Assembly: GCF_036417845.1 (NCBI RefSeq)
Contig: NC_089981.1
Coordinates: 8,263,501-8,327,500, forward strand
From: Apteryx mantelli
Lineage: Eukaryota > Chordata > Aves > Apterygiformes > Apterygidae
DNA length: 64,000 nt
Reading direction: 5' to 3'
In this document: positions 32,470 through 46,165 of the stretch, piece after piece
Numbering within the stretch: the first letter of the stretch is position 1
Layout: the number at the start of each line of letters is the position of its first letter
The notes under the pieces: model-generated
Told to the model about the DNA's origin: nothing
What the model saw: the letters and a program-made list of their open reading frames with translations, nothing else
The model's database searches: none
Program-made: the position numbers and the translations under genes

Positions 32470-34016
32470 ACAGCAGGTGCCCACAAGGGCAGTGACTGTG
32501 GCAGATTTCGACCACCGTGCACTCTGGCCTCCACACCAGGACTATGTTATGGAGTAATGCGATCAAAGCAATCTGATTTTGACTAATAGTGGGATTAATG
32601 AGCTTTGTCAGGTCTTGAGCTGTCCAACTAAGGATGCTCGTTACGAGCCCAGGCCAACTACAGACTTAGCTGCTGCCTTTAGACATGGGGCTGAGAACGA
32701 TCCTTTTTTCTTTCATGGCCATTTGTGTTTCAGACATAGAGACAAGATGCTCTGAGGTAGTTCTGTTGCAAGGGAATAATCCCTCCCTGCAGCTCACATT
32801 GCAGGTGGGCTCCATCCTCCCTGCTAGGCTCCCTCAGAATGTTCTTTATTCTAAAATTAAATGAAAAATTGGGTTTCTAAGTAATGGCGGCAAAATTGCC
32901 AAGACCCCAACAGAGCAGAATGCTGGAAAATTTCAGTGGGGCATAAATGGAGGTGGTCACTGAAGGAGTGGGGCAGGGAAGGAAGAACAGCCCCCCTCCC
33001 CAAACTGGCAATTGTGTCCTTGTTTTTTGCTGCATGCTTAGCAGCGGGCAGTAAATTCCAGCTCCTCAGGGCTGTCCCTGCACAACTCTGTGGCCTCCTT
33101 TGCAAGGCCATGGCTGAAGAAGGTAGAGTCCAGGGGGTGGGGGAACCTGGATGTGTTGGTGGCCGCACAGGCTACAGCCAGCACCGAGGGGGTCTGTGAA
33201 GTAAGTGCCAAGGTCTGGCTGAGCTCCTGGAGCAAGGGACTCAGCTGAGGAAGACTCCAGGGGCTGTTTGGGGAAGGAATGGTCCCGCTGTGGTGGCCTG
33301 GTTAGGTTGTGCATGAGGACGCTGACTCTGGATGGAGGGAAGGCAAAGGAAGGGAGGAGAGGACTAAAAGGAGACATGGCTCAGCCTAGCAGGAGGAGAA
33401 GAAATGAGTAATTGGAGCAAGTGACAGAAGCGAGCGTGAGAAGCGCAGTTCAGGGCACTACCTAGATAAGCTCAAGCAGCTGGAAGTCCAGACTGGCACT
33501 CAACCTAGCCTCCACAGATAACGACACAGACTGTGAATGCTCATAATGGCCGAACTGAGCTGAGGCCAGGGTTTACCTTGTTTCACGCAATGACAGGCTG
33601 TGAGGCGATCAGCAATTGCAAAAAAGTCATTTCCGCATCCTCTGCAGACATGTCCCTCGTTTGTAGCTGGCTAACTCTGCTCCTAAATTCACTGCTTCCA
33701 CCATTCTTTTATTTCTCCCTGAAGTCCAGCTGAGCCCCTTCACTTTTGGGCCATAGCCACCTGCTGCTATTTCAGTCTGCCCTCACCCCCATGCATATCT
33801 GAAGACCTCTTTCCCAAAAGCTGTTCCTGTGAGGTAATTACACACTCAGTTATTTCCAGTTGATAAACCTCATGTGCTTAGAGATGCATGCAATGGACAC
33901 ACATGCAAAATTACCACTACCTTAATAGCCCCGGTATTCCTCCACGCATCCCACAGTGCCTCCATCTTCCCACAGGTCCCCTTCCCACTTCCAGCACAAC
34001 ATCTCCCAAGGAAAAA

Positions 34017-34047
<31 letters not shown>

Positions 34048-37000
34048 AACATCTCCGTAAGTGCTCCTATTCCCATGTTTTTAGCACTTCCTTTTAAACC
34101 AACTGCCCAGCTAGTCAGCTGGTATAGTTTGACTTTGATCCATCGTTACATTTGAGATGGAGAAGCACTTCCACTTTCCAAAACATTTTTCATACCTACT
34201 CTCTTGTCTAGCTTCATTTAATTCAAAACACACTCTATTATTACATATTATATGACTGTATCGCAATGGTTATGATATACATTCTGAAATGTCTAATAAT
34301 TTCTTTGTTGAAGTTAAATGATTCAAAATGAAGCTTTTTGATTTTTCCCAATTGAAATTTAGCATAATTGACCCAGAAGACATTTCAGTGTTTCAACATT
34401 GCTCTCTCATGCAAAAGGAAGATTAGAGAAGTAGGAATTCACCTTTGAAGAGAAACACTATTTGCTCAAAGATGGGAGAGCTTTGGAGAGCAGCCTCCAC
34501 CAGGAATATCAGTGACTCCCCCACTGCTTCTGATCTTCCTTCTCTTTCTGCAGGTGTGGGAGTGAGGTCAAATTTAAGACAGCATTTAAAATACCAGCAG
34601 GAAATGAGTGGAAATGGAAAAGGTCCCATGTCCCTGTAAGATGAGTTTGCAAGAGAGAGATGATGAATTATCTTCTTGAATGGCCTGTCTCCTTCCTTTA
34701 CTACAAAGGCACCTTAGACAACTAGATTAGATTCAGTCACCTAACTTTTAAATAGCTTAACTGCAGGGAGATGAATCCCATCTGCTGTATAAACATGTGG
34801 CATGTGCTCAAGATCCATGATGGGTCTGGATCTACTGCACAGCTCTGTCCAGGAGATGCATTTCACATTCTCTGAAATATCACACTGAGCTGCACCGTGT
34901 GCTGTTCTGACTGTCTTTATGTGCACAGTAAACTATGCACATCCCGAAACCTGGGATGCATGGAGCCTAATCAACATGACATGGAGAAAGCATGTGTGAA
35001 ATTGCACGTGCATGTGTAAAAAAACAAAAACAAAAACAAAAACCATTCCCTGGAAATCCCCCAGCCTTACCCTCCCAAGCCTGCAGTTCTGCGCCATGCC
35101 ATCACACCGTATTTCCATACCACAGCAGTGCAGGAGGCCAGGCTCCATGATTACTCTTTCAAATGCTCATGGGTGTGAAACACTTGGGGAAAACATACAG
35201 GAAGACTTCCTTACTGAGCTTTAGCTGTATGCAAGTGACCTATTTAAAGCTAACCAGGCTTCCTCTGTGTTCATCAGAGAGAAAGAAGTTAGCATCTTCA
35301 CAGAGCGCTTCTTCCTTAGGGTTGGTTGAATCATCCCCAGGAACTGCCTGTCTCTCTCCGTTGAGTCCAGAGGGGGTTTAGATGACTAGATTAGATTCAG
35401 ACAAAGCTTTTAGGTGCTTCCTGGTAGATGACATGAGTGTTTTCACCCACAGTCCTCCCTAATTTCTCCCTCTTATCTCTACTGAGAGATCTCCAACCTC
35501 CTAGGCACCAGCATGAGGTCCTTCAGTAGGATGCCTGAATTTAGGCGAGATGAACTGAATCCTAAGAGTCAGTTACTCTAACACAAACAGATAATGTAAC
35601 TCCCTGTATTTCTCTTGTTGCCAGATGTTGAACTTTTGACGCATTTGGTGACAGAATTAATACATTCATAATAGATAATTTGCTGAAGGAGCACAGTAAC
35701 TTAATTCCTGCAAGGTGGAAGTTTCACAGTTATTCAGTTCACCTCACAGAAGAAAATCCTCTTGTCTTCCCTTTACTCTGCTTCCCCAAATACTTGTGCT
35801 GCCTCCCCAGCTATAATACTGGATTGTGTCACTTCCTCCTTTACCTATGGATGTCCCCTTGTATGACTTTTCATAATTAACTTGTGCAGGAGAATTATGA
35901 CAATTTTCAGAAAAGTTTTTTTAAAATGTAGCGCCCTACTATGGCTAAAGAAAATCCAACAAATAAAATAGCCATCTTCAACTTACCGGAAAACATCAGC
36001 ACCAGTGTATACACATTTATACACACTCAGGTTTGTGCCTTCGCCATCTGGTGGCAAAGCACGATCATAGCGTGTCCACAGAGCTGAGAAAGTTTTTGGA
36101 CCGTATCTATTTGTTTGAAAATGGGGATTCTAAATTAATAAGTAAGATTGTTGAGAAAGTTTCTGTTTTTCAACGTTTGTTGATAATACCATCAGTTATA
36201 TATACACATCATTTGGAGATCTTCTATTTTGTAAATAGGTGATACTTATTGTTTACTGCTGCTACTTGTTTTAATGTATCATCTTGTATTATATTGTACT
36301 GAACAACATTGCACTGCATCATATCTGAGTGTTGTGGCACAAAAATATCCGACATGCTCTTTTCAGATAGTTGACTATGCATCTAGTCATAGGCTTGAGC
36401 AAAAGGCTGTCCCAGCTTATTGCAGTTAGAGCTGAGCAAATGGATTTGTCTTACCCAAATTTAAACCTCTGCAGCAGATTTGAGTCCATCTGACCTCACC
36501 AATCTAATCTTCCTTTAAGGTTAATTTAAAAAAAAAAAAAAAAAAAAAGCACTTCTTGGGCACCATTCATCTTTTCTTAGAAGAGACATCTTCATAGCCC
36601 GGGATCCATGAATCTTCTTTGTAAACTATGAAGAACACAAGATGCAGAGCTTAGTTGAAGTCAATTACTTCTGAGATCATATACCTTATATCATAGAGAG
36701 CCAAAGTGCAGACAGCAAAAACCTCACATCTTGTCCTTCAGACTGGGGAATCCAAGTCAGTGAGTGTAATTAGAACCTGGTTACTTTCTCGTGTATCCTG
36801 AAATATTGGAGCTGAGAAAGATATCTGAGCCATATTACATACTAAGATCAAATTAAAAAAAAAAAAAAGTACTTCTCATTTTCTTCTTTCTAACTTACAT
36901 TGCATAGGAGGGAATTTACTAGTTACACTGGTTAGTATGAAATTGGCGTTTTCCTGGCCTTAGAAATTAGTAGCTGAAAGATCTATTTCCCATCTCTAGT

Positions 37001-40000
37001 TTCTTTGCTATGAAGGATGGCCATTCATTTTCTTACACCCACTGCTTAATCCTGCCTGCTATAACACTGGATTTCAACACAGGTGGAGTTGCTTGCTTTC
37101 TCAACTGGGAAGTAACATCTGTGTTCACTTTGGAAGTTCTTGTATGATCCAAGCATAAGTTGCTATGTAATTGCTTGCAAGGTTTTTTTTCTTTTTTTCC
37201 CAATAAGGACTGGATTATTTACCAGATTTGCTTATAGACCCTTGATTTCCAGATGTCTATACACACATATAGAAGCTCCATCGTTAACCAGATAGATAAA
37301 AGCCTGTTCAGATCTCCTTCTTTTTCAGAGTGCTGGGTATTACCAAGAGAGGAATAAATCCAAATCTTCTCAACATTTTGGAAAGAGACCATCTCTGTTA
37401 TACAAAACAGAAATAACAGAGATAAAGTCTGTTTCTATTTAAAAGTAGACTTAAATTTAGCAAAACATCATTTCAGGACAATGTGGAACTAGAAGGTTAC
37501 AGTCTAGGAATCCTAGAATAGCCTCATTTTCACACGTGTTCTTTGTGGCTTGTATGTCCAATTTATTGATAGAATTGATACAGCAGCAGCAGACTGTAGT
37601 CATGTATTCTTCTGTGCAAACAAATTGCAGTTACTTACCTTTGGTTTAATAAAGACATGATAAGTGAAAATGGATATGAATTTAACTCTTTTCATAGTCC
37701 TGGAGTTTAAGTGCAGCTGACATCTGCTATGGAATATCATTGTAATCCCATGCAGACAAATGCATTTGAAACCTTATTTTCCCCAGAGATGCTGACCATC
37801 CATTTCTGTCTTCACAGGTAACTTTGTATATGCTGCACACCTTCAAAAGTCAGCTCAGGAATTCATACGTCCATGTACCTACTAGTCAGACAGTCAGTTT
37901 GTTATGAGTGTGAATGGAGCTTGGTTTGGTGCAGGAATGAGCAGAATTAATCAAAGAGTGTTTTCTATCAGACATTTGTCTAGTAGAATGCCATCAAGTT
38001 GACTGGAAAGAGTTGGAATCCAACCAGTGGACTTTAATATCTTTTTCTGAAAAAAAAAAAAATAGCATCCCAGTTATACATATGGCACTGAAGGAATAGT
38101 TGGTTTATTTGTAATAAATCTGGAGTAGCTCTACATGCATATGGCTGCTTATGGAATTCATCTCACCTAGAGATATACCTTTAAGCATGCCTTCGTTTCT
38201 GTCTTCCATCTTAGTTTCTTCTCAATAGGGAGGGGGAGGAAAAAAAAGCAACAGGTATTTTTACAGAATGGTTCAACTAAGTATCTTAGACATCTGCTAC
38301 ATGATGAGATGAGTTATGCCAGAGAAGTGCCCATTTTTTCCTTCCTTTTCCCTATTCAGGATGTGTAGAATGATAAGTTCAGGAGGCTGCAGCCAGGGCC
38401 TGTCCCTCTGGCCCTGAGCCAGGTGGGCAGAGAAGACCTGGAGATGGTAGCCGAGTTCAACCAAGAGTCCAGATGACCGGGAGAGTTCCTGGTGATGAAG
38501 CAGGTATGAGGTCAAGCTGAGAAGTCAGCCTGCGGTTCAGAGTCAGGATCAGGCCTGGTGAGGGTAACCAGGGACAGAGAGAGTCCAGTGCCTACTGGGC
38601 AGGCCCAAAGTGACAAGATAGGTCCAGGGTCAAGCTGGGAAGTCAGTCCACAGGGCAGGGTCCAGAGCAATGGAGTCTGCACGCTGAGCTGAGCTGAGCT
38701 GGAGATCAGTGCTCCTCTAGGGTAGCTCAGAGAGAAACTGAAGGCCCAGGGTTGAGCTTAAATGGGGCTCCTGGGCCCATGGGCAGGAGGTGCAAGTGGC
38801 TGCCTCAGGCGAGGATGATCGGGCCCATTAAGGCCTATTAGTGCCCTCAGACCCTGAAAACAGTAGTAATATTAAATATTAAAAATAAATATTAAATATT
38901 AAAGACTTTTCTGTAATAGCAGGAGCTACAGCTTTACTGTGAGAAAGTACAATTGTGACACTTTTGAAGGCAAATATTTTCACCTAAGTTTTTATTTTCA
39001 AGTTTGATGCCTTGAAGACATCCCAGCTTTGTTTTTGACTGTTGCTAACTAGTACCACTTCAGCAGTATCGCTTCCATGTTCTGTTTCCATTCCCTTACC
39101 TCATACATCCTTGTAGTCTTTTTTTTCCTGACTCCCAGTCTGAAGGTGATCATTAACCTTTCAGTAAAACCGGGTCACATTCATCAGGCACCTTAAACTC
39201 TTTACAGTATTAGTGATGTGGGAGAGCAGCCACTGTAAGCACAGTCTAACTAAGGCTGCGTTACCTGGGACATTTCTGCCTGCCTAAGCCCCACTGATGA
39301 CTTTCCCTGCTAGGGACAGTCAGAGCAGATCACTCTTCAGCTGAGTAACCCAATTCAGCTCTCTGCTTTGAAGGCCAACAGTTTGTCGAACAACCTCTAA
39401 GCCCTCGAAGAAGCACAAGTAAGCTAGCTTTTCTGGCAGGTAGAGATGTCCTTAAACTCCTGCCAGAATCAGGGGAAGGGTCTTTGTTCGTATGTCTCAA
39501 AGGCTCCTCAGCTTCCCAGAACAGCTGTCTTCATCATCTTATCATAAAGTAATTTCAATAAGTGTCCAGTGATATTGCAAGAACAGAGAAAGGTTAATGG
39601 CAAACTGTTACTAAAGCATGATATCTATGTCAACATCTTCCAATAGACCATTTTTTTTCTTTTCTTCCAGAGAGTTAATTATTCAAGGATCTTAGAAGAA
39701 AAATATATGTGGGATTGGGTGCAAGTGCAAAGGCAGTGTTAAGGCAGAGGCACCAGAACTCTAAGCAAATCACCAGCAATTAACTACTTGAAGAATTTTC
39801 TATCTGCATTTGAAGAAAAATCTACCCCGATGGATGGACACATAATCTGAGCCTGGATGGTCCACACATGAACAGGTTATCACAGCAAAATATCTGCTCC
39901 ACAGATGAGCAGGCTGCCTGAAACTAGATGGTCCATGAGCCAAAGAGGTTATCTAACAAAGGACACGAGTCCAAGGGTAGATGTGTTATTAGAGACAACA

Positions 40001-40277
40001 GGAGTCTTCTGTGGAAAAACCAGCTAACTGTGTATCAGGACTGTGCATTTTAATGAGAGGAAGAATTATCAAGTTTGATCATAATTAATAACAGAGGTGG
40101 ATTCACATTCAGGTGGTATACTTAATGCTTAAACTCCACAGAGTTGCACTGCAGCTCTTCAGAGTCAGATAAGCAGAACTGATTCCTCTGATATCTTACA
40201 CTGTACTGCTATTTACGTGAATATGGTCTTGTTATTATTAAAAGAATTTGTATTAAAGTTTGCAGTCTAAAGCTTTG
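32470..40277. other. Unique spacer between the two duplication copies
   Basis: No gene is seen; frames are short and the right half (36.2-40.3 kb) is AT-rich. Simple repeats are (AAAT)n at 34012-34049, (AAAAC)n at 35018-35042, and A runs at 36528-36548 and 36854-36867. Two imperfect copies of a GGTCAAGCTG.GAAGTCAG block lie about 120 bases apart at 38510-38675, with a short GCTGA run near 38686-38700. Confidence 0.6.
34012..34049. repeat. (AAAT)n microsatellite
   Basis: About nine perfect tetranucleotide units. Confidence 0.9.
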
Positions 40278-41191
40278 TTAAGCCTTGTTTGTCAGTTGAC
40301 AGGGACAGACCAGGGGTCACTGAATTTGCTAGGATACTTATGTCATCAGTTTCACTAGTAAAAAGTAGTAAGGGCAGGGAATGAGATGGGCATGTCCTGT
40401 AATCAATGACAACAAAGACACCCTTAGAGGATGATTCCTTCTGCTTATCACACTTATCTTAAGATGGGATGAATTGTCCTTTGAAGGTGATATTGCTTCC
40501 TTTGTCTACAGGGGGAGCCTAGAATAGATGTTGACTAGACCCCTAACCAAGGGTAGGGGTGATTAGTTCACAGAAGGATTCTTCATTACAGTGCACCTGC
40601 TGAGACTCCTAATTAAGGCCTGGTGTCTTGCAGGAGATCTAATTTACAGACATTAAACTGCATCGAGAGTCCTAAATACACCAAGTACTTCAGTAACACC
40701 ATTTTTCTGAAGAAAGAATTCCAAAGCGGCAAGCTGAGTGTTAGAATATCACATTTCATATTGAAGTTGTTTCTCAGCGTGTCACTCCACTAATGTTTCA
40801 CAACCCCCAGGCTGCAGGTCAGCTGCAACATATAGGCAAAAGAATGAGCTGTTGCTCCAAAGGCAGTACTGAATTGCATAGTTCTGCAAAAATCGAAGCA
40901 AAGAACATTTATCTGGGCATTTATCTGGAGCAGGGAGGGGCTCTACTGCAAGTTTGAAGTCCTAAAGTTTTTCTGTTTAGATAAATCTTCTGATTTGTTT
41001 CAGTAAGATGTCTTTGAAGTGAAGAAGGAAGCTGCTCACTCTTACAAAGGTACATGAAATGTTTGTAGCTTTTGAAATAAGAGTTTATTTCTGGGAACAA
41101 TACAGCATAAAATATCTCACACCTTCATGCAAGGAAGGTAGGCCTATTTCTTCATTTTAGAGATGAAAAAGATCATTTTCAATCTGCAGAT

Positions 41192-41267
41192 AGAATCATA
41201 GAATAAATTCGATTGGGAAGGATTTCTGGAGGTCATCAAGTCCAACTTCCTCCTCAAAGTGCTGAGT
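41192..41267 (-). mobile_element. Short antisense CR1 3' end remnant (copy B)
   Basis: Duplicate of the fragment at 870-945: AATCATAGAAT followed by a diverged CR1 3' end in reverse orientation, abutting the sense CR1. Confidence 0.6.
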
Positions 41268-42775
41268 TATGAGTGCTGAGGGAGCTGGTGGACGTTATTG
41301 CTAAGCCACTCTCCATCATCTTTGAAAGGTCATGGAGAACAGGAGAGGTGCCTGAAGACTGGAAGAAAGCCAATGTCACCCGAGTCTTCAAAACGGGCAA
41401 GAAGGAGGACTCAGGCAACTACAGGCCAGTCAGCCTCACCTGCATCCCTGGAAAGGTGATGGAGCAGCTCATGCTGGAGGCCATCTCCAAGCATGTGGAG
41501 GACAAGAAGGTGATCAGCAGTAGTGAGCATTGCTTCACCAAGGGGAAATCATGCCTAACCAATCTGATAGCCTTCTATGATGGAATGACTGGCTGGGTGG
41601 ATGAGGGGAGAGCAGTGGATGTTGTCTCCCTTGACTTGAGGAAGGCTTTTGACACTGTCTCCCATAGCATCCTCATAGATAAGCTCAGGAAGTGTGGGTT
41701 AGATGAGTGGACAGTGAGGTGGATTGAGAACTGGCTGAATGGCAGAGCTCAGAGAGTTGTGATCAGAGGTGCGGAGTCTAGTTGGAGGCCTGTAGCTAGT
41801 GAAGTCCCCCAGGGGTCAGTCCTGGGTCCAGTCTTGTTCAACTTCTTCATCAGTGACCTGGATGAAGGGACAGAGTGCACCCTCAGCAAGTTTGCTGAAG
41901 ATACAAAAACGGGAGGAGTGGCCGATACACCAGAGGGCTGTGCTGCCATTGAGAGAGACCTGGAGAGGCTGGAGAGGTGGGCGGAGAGGAACCTCCTGAA
42001 GCTCAACAAAGGCAAGTGCAGGGTCCTGCACCTAGGGAGGAATAACCCCATGCACCAGGACAGGTTGGGGGCTGACCTGCTGGAAAGCAGCTCTGTGGAG
42101 AAGGACCTGGGAGTGCTGGTGGACACCAAGTTAAGCATGAGGCAGCAATGTGCCCTTGTGGCCAAGAAGGCCAATGGTATGCTGGGGTGCATCAGGAAGA
42201 GTGTTGCCAGCAGGTCGAGGGAGGTGATCCTCCCCCTCTACTCAGCCCTGCTGAGGCCACATCTGGAGTACTGTGTCCAGTTCTGGGCTCCCCAGTACAA
42301 GAGGGATGTGGCACTACTGGAGCAAGTGCAGCGAAGGGCTACAAAGATGATTAGGGGATTGGAGCATCTCTCTTATGAGGAAAGGCTGAGAGAGCTGGGC
42401 CTGTTTAGCTTGGAGAAGAGAAGGCTGAGAGGAGATCTTATTAACGTGTACAAGTATCTGAAGGGAGGGTGTCAAGAGGATGGAGCCAGACTCTTTTCAG
42501 TGGTGCCCAGCAACAGGACGCGAGGCAATGGGCACCAACTGAAACACAGGTAGTTCCATCTGAACATGGGAAAAAACTTCTTCACTGTGAGGGTGACAGA
42601 GCACTGGAACAGGTTGCCCAGAGAGGTTGTGGAGTCTACTTGTCTGGAGATATTCAAAAGCCGCCTGGAGGTAATCCTGTGCAAGGTGCTCTAGGTGACC
42701 CTGCTTGAGCAGGGGGGTCGGACTAGATGATCTCCAGAGGTCCCTTCCAACCTCAACTATTCTGTGATTCTGTGA
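41268..42775 (+). mobile_element. CR1 LINE, 5'-truncated, reverse transcriptase part (copy B)
   Basis: Same insertion as 946-2453, carried along by the duplication. The open frame runs from about 41273 to a TAG at 42551-42553, 426 residues; copy A has a sense codon there and stays open for another 47 codons. FAED is at 41891-41902. The 3' end has the same two-octamer tail. Differences from copy A are scattered point changes. Inactive. Confidence 0.93.
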
Positions 42776-45700
42776 AAGCAGGTTCAGTCAGATCAGATTG
42801 CTCCGGCCCGATCCCATTGAACTTTAAATGTCAGCACAGATGGAGATTGTACAAATTTGCACCTAATCCAGTGTTTGATCACTCACGTTGGGGCAGGAGA
42901 GGGAAATTTCCTCCTTCAGTTTCCCAAGTAGTCCATGGAAGAGAGCAACCTGTTGATAACAAGCTCATTGAAGCCCTTTTCTGAGAATTAACTGGGCTAG
43001 TTGCTGTGCTTCAGGGCAGAAAAGGTTGGGTAGGTTGGAGATAAACAGCAGCCAACTATGCAAAGATGACTCAGTGTATAAAGGCAGTCTGGTCTTTTGT
43101 GCATCTAAGCAGGGTAAGCATTTTCCTCACTTAAACTGTGTACTTAACCATTATGTGCTGGTTTTAATCCTGCTGTCTGCTTCTTGAAATGGGCAAGTAC
43201 TTCTGAAGATTTGGCTCACGGGGGGAATAAACTGGCTTGGTATCTGCAGTATCTACTCTTCTAATTTTGCTACCATTGTAAAGTAACAAGAACTTATTCC
43301 TGCTTTTCATCTCCACATATCAGCAATCCACTTGAGGCAACTGAGTGAACTGGTAGTTATTTTAAGGACATTGGACATAATTTGAAAGTTAATCAAGCTG
43401 AAGTGTTGTTTCACTTAAAAGAATGACGGAATAAGATGGTGACTTACCAACTACATGTCTGTCGTAAATGTGATTTTGAGAATAAATGACCAATCATTTC
43501 TGGGAGAGGAGAAAGTTGGGAAAGGCTTTGGAATCCTTTTATCAATTCAACTAAGCTAGCTCTAAGGATAGGTGTTCTATCACTAGTAGATGTTTCATCC
43601 CTTCTGGCTGAGTTTACAAATGCTGTCCCTCAGTTGGCAGAAGGAGTTGAAATCTTTATTGAGCTGAAAGTGACAGAATTAATCTCAGACAGGTGAGAGG
43701 TTCCTGCGTCTGCATAAGGCTTACAGTCAAAGGGGGATGGAAAGAGGTCTTGCGGATTCCCTTTGCATTTCACTGCAAGCCTGTTAGGGCTGTTATTTCC
43801 CCTGACTTCCTCTCCTTAAAGCTGTGCATAACTGTAGCAAAGATTGTGTCCCTGTGATCATCTATGGCACCCTAAAGAAGGATTTTACAAGTCTCTTTCT
43901 TTCAAATGGCTGCCAGCATATTTTACAGAGAGCTGATATGACTGCGAAACATCATTATTTCTGCCCAAAGACACACGGCTGGGGAGAAAACTTATCTTCA
44001 GTATGTTATAGTCTGAATTTTGATCAAGTAGTGATGATTAAAGGCCATCACTATCTCAGAAGCTGTTTATCTCAGTAACGCTAAATTTAGAATATGCACG
44101 GGGTAGTAAAAGCATTTGGACTCTATGCACTATTATCCCACTGGCCTGACAGTCCTAAAATGCAGGAAAAAGAATGTGAAAATGTAGCCTTTTGGTGCTG
44201 CTAGTTGTCATCTTTCTGTTGCTGCAGAGCCTGAAGCTCAAGGTTTATCTCGTTTCTCATCATTAAGTATCATCAGATATGTGAAGTTCACAGTTTTTAC
44301 ACATATCAATGTTGCGCTGTCCTTATCTTGAACAGAGATGTGAGATTTTTAAACCAGATTTCTGAGGTGTCCAAAATTGTCTCTTTCAGTGGACTCCCAG
44401 CTCAAAGGAAGGAAATAGCTTGAGAAGAAACCACAGGCATCATTTTATTTTACTGTGTATGTTTACAGGTCTCTGGGAAGAGCAATGTACACTACTACTC
44501 TTCCAGAGAAAGACAGGTAGGTTGTCAGCAAAGAGCTTCCCTGCACAGCAATGAGTCATGTCTGCACACCTCTCTCTGCGCTGATGTTTAAGATAGTCAA
44601 AGCCATCTAGAGCTAAGCATCAGCAGAACCGGCAGCATGTTTCAATCAGGAATCACAATCACAAACCCAAATATGCTTTCTGACAAATATCATCAAAAAG
44701 AACAGATTTTCATAAGCCCCACATTCATCTCAGTCCTGCATTCACCTATCCCTTAGTCTCCACCTCGAGAAACCCAGACAAAATTAGGGAATTTAAAATG
44801 TTAAAGAGCTGCTGTCTCTTCAAATCTACAGTTTGCTTTTCTAAGAAAGCCTTCTGATCCACCATCCAGAATCCTGTTCCTCTTCTTTCCTTCCCCAAAT
44901 CTCAGTTCCAGGAGGAGATTTGGGAAAATCCCTGCCTTGAATCACTTGTCATGACAGCAATGATAAAGTAAGTCCATTTGCAGTAGAACAGCATTGCCCA
45001 GTCTTAGGAGGTCCTAGGGGCATTTGGGGGTTTCCCTGCTGCAAACAGTTAAGGAAAACTCGATGGATCAAGAACAGTACTGTTAAGAATTTTAGGGAAA
45101 TTTTCAGTGTTCAGCTAGGAATTAGGTTATATTGTGTCGAGTATGGAGAGATATTGGATCCCCATATTTCCACTGAGATACCTATTCCTTAGATCTTTAC
45201 AGTGTAAAGCACCAGACGACTGGCCAAAGTATGAAACTTCATCCAGTCTCTAAATAAAGCGGTGAAAAATGTCCCGACAATTGAACTGGATTGTGGCTCC
45301 AACATTGACTATGGTATTTAACCATGCTTGGATTGCTGCTCTGATAGATTATAAAGCTCAGCTGTGACATAAGGTCAAGGCCTTGGAAAGGTGTTAGCAG
45401 AGCTCCTTTAAATGAAGCGTTCCCAGAGACACCAGGCTGGCACAGACTGATGAAAATCGGAGGGAATGCCTGGCATTGGGGAACGGCCTCTGTGTCCATC
45501 AGTGTTCCTGGGAGCCTTGGAAAGTCTAGTACAGTGTATGTCACCCTTCACTGTAAGGCAGACACCTAGCGCAGCATCCTGCTCCTCTCATGCTCCTATT
45601 TTACCATGCAATGAATCGCAGTCCCCTCAAAGGTCTCTTGCTGTCTTCAGCAGCTCTCTCAAGTTGAGGCACCTCATGTCAGCACACCAATATATGTGAG

Positions 45701-46165
45701 ATGAAACCTGCTTGTGCTGTGCCATTCCAAAGGATTTGCTTTCTCTTGGAAGCTTAGCACCACCATCACTTTTTTTGTGTAGAAATGTGAGCAGACACCA
45801 CTCTCTGAAGCTCGTAGGAGCTAGTGGGAAAGCATAACCTCTCAAAATACTTAGTTATTCCTCTTAATGCCAGGAGAAGCCTGGAACTGAGACTTACACA
45901 GCTCTAAGGTGTCTAAAGGTAAAAGTCACAATACCACCCCAAATGCTCGGGTTTGACTGGTGACAATATCCTCACATCCTTTTGACTGACAATTTCCAAA
46001 GAAAGATGAGCGCTACATGAAACCTTGAATTTATTTTCAGTTCTATTCTGAACAGCCATGCTAAAAATAGAACAACATTCCTGAAAAGTCCCTCCTGAAC
46101 ACTTCTCTTTGCCTCCCCATGGTTTCTTGAGCTACAGTCATCCTAGAAACACTCACCCTGTCGTT
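42776..46165. other. Intergenic, duplicated up to 44240, then B-only
   Basis: No gene recognised. From 44241 on the sequence has no counterpart in copy A. Confidence 0.65.

Larger units (their letters stand above)
40278..44240 (+). repeat. Segmental duplication, copy B, left arm (matches 1-3638)
   Basis: Direct match to the start of the window, CR1 included. The left edge is not visible because the window's copy A starts at its first base; the match begins at 40278 only because base 1 pairs there. Two segments present here are absent from A (about 45 bases near 40405 and about 268 bases at 43894-44161). Confidence 0.92.

Noticed and set aside
30056-32586. Several plus-strand frames of 100-210 codons
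   Set aside because: Biased composition, frames overlap in all phases, no recognisable domain and no consistent splice structure.
38500-38700. GGTCAAGCTG blocks resembling part of a mobile element
   Set aside because: Only two imperfect copies and no ends or coding region; insufficient to name an element.
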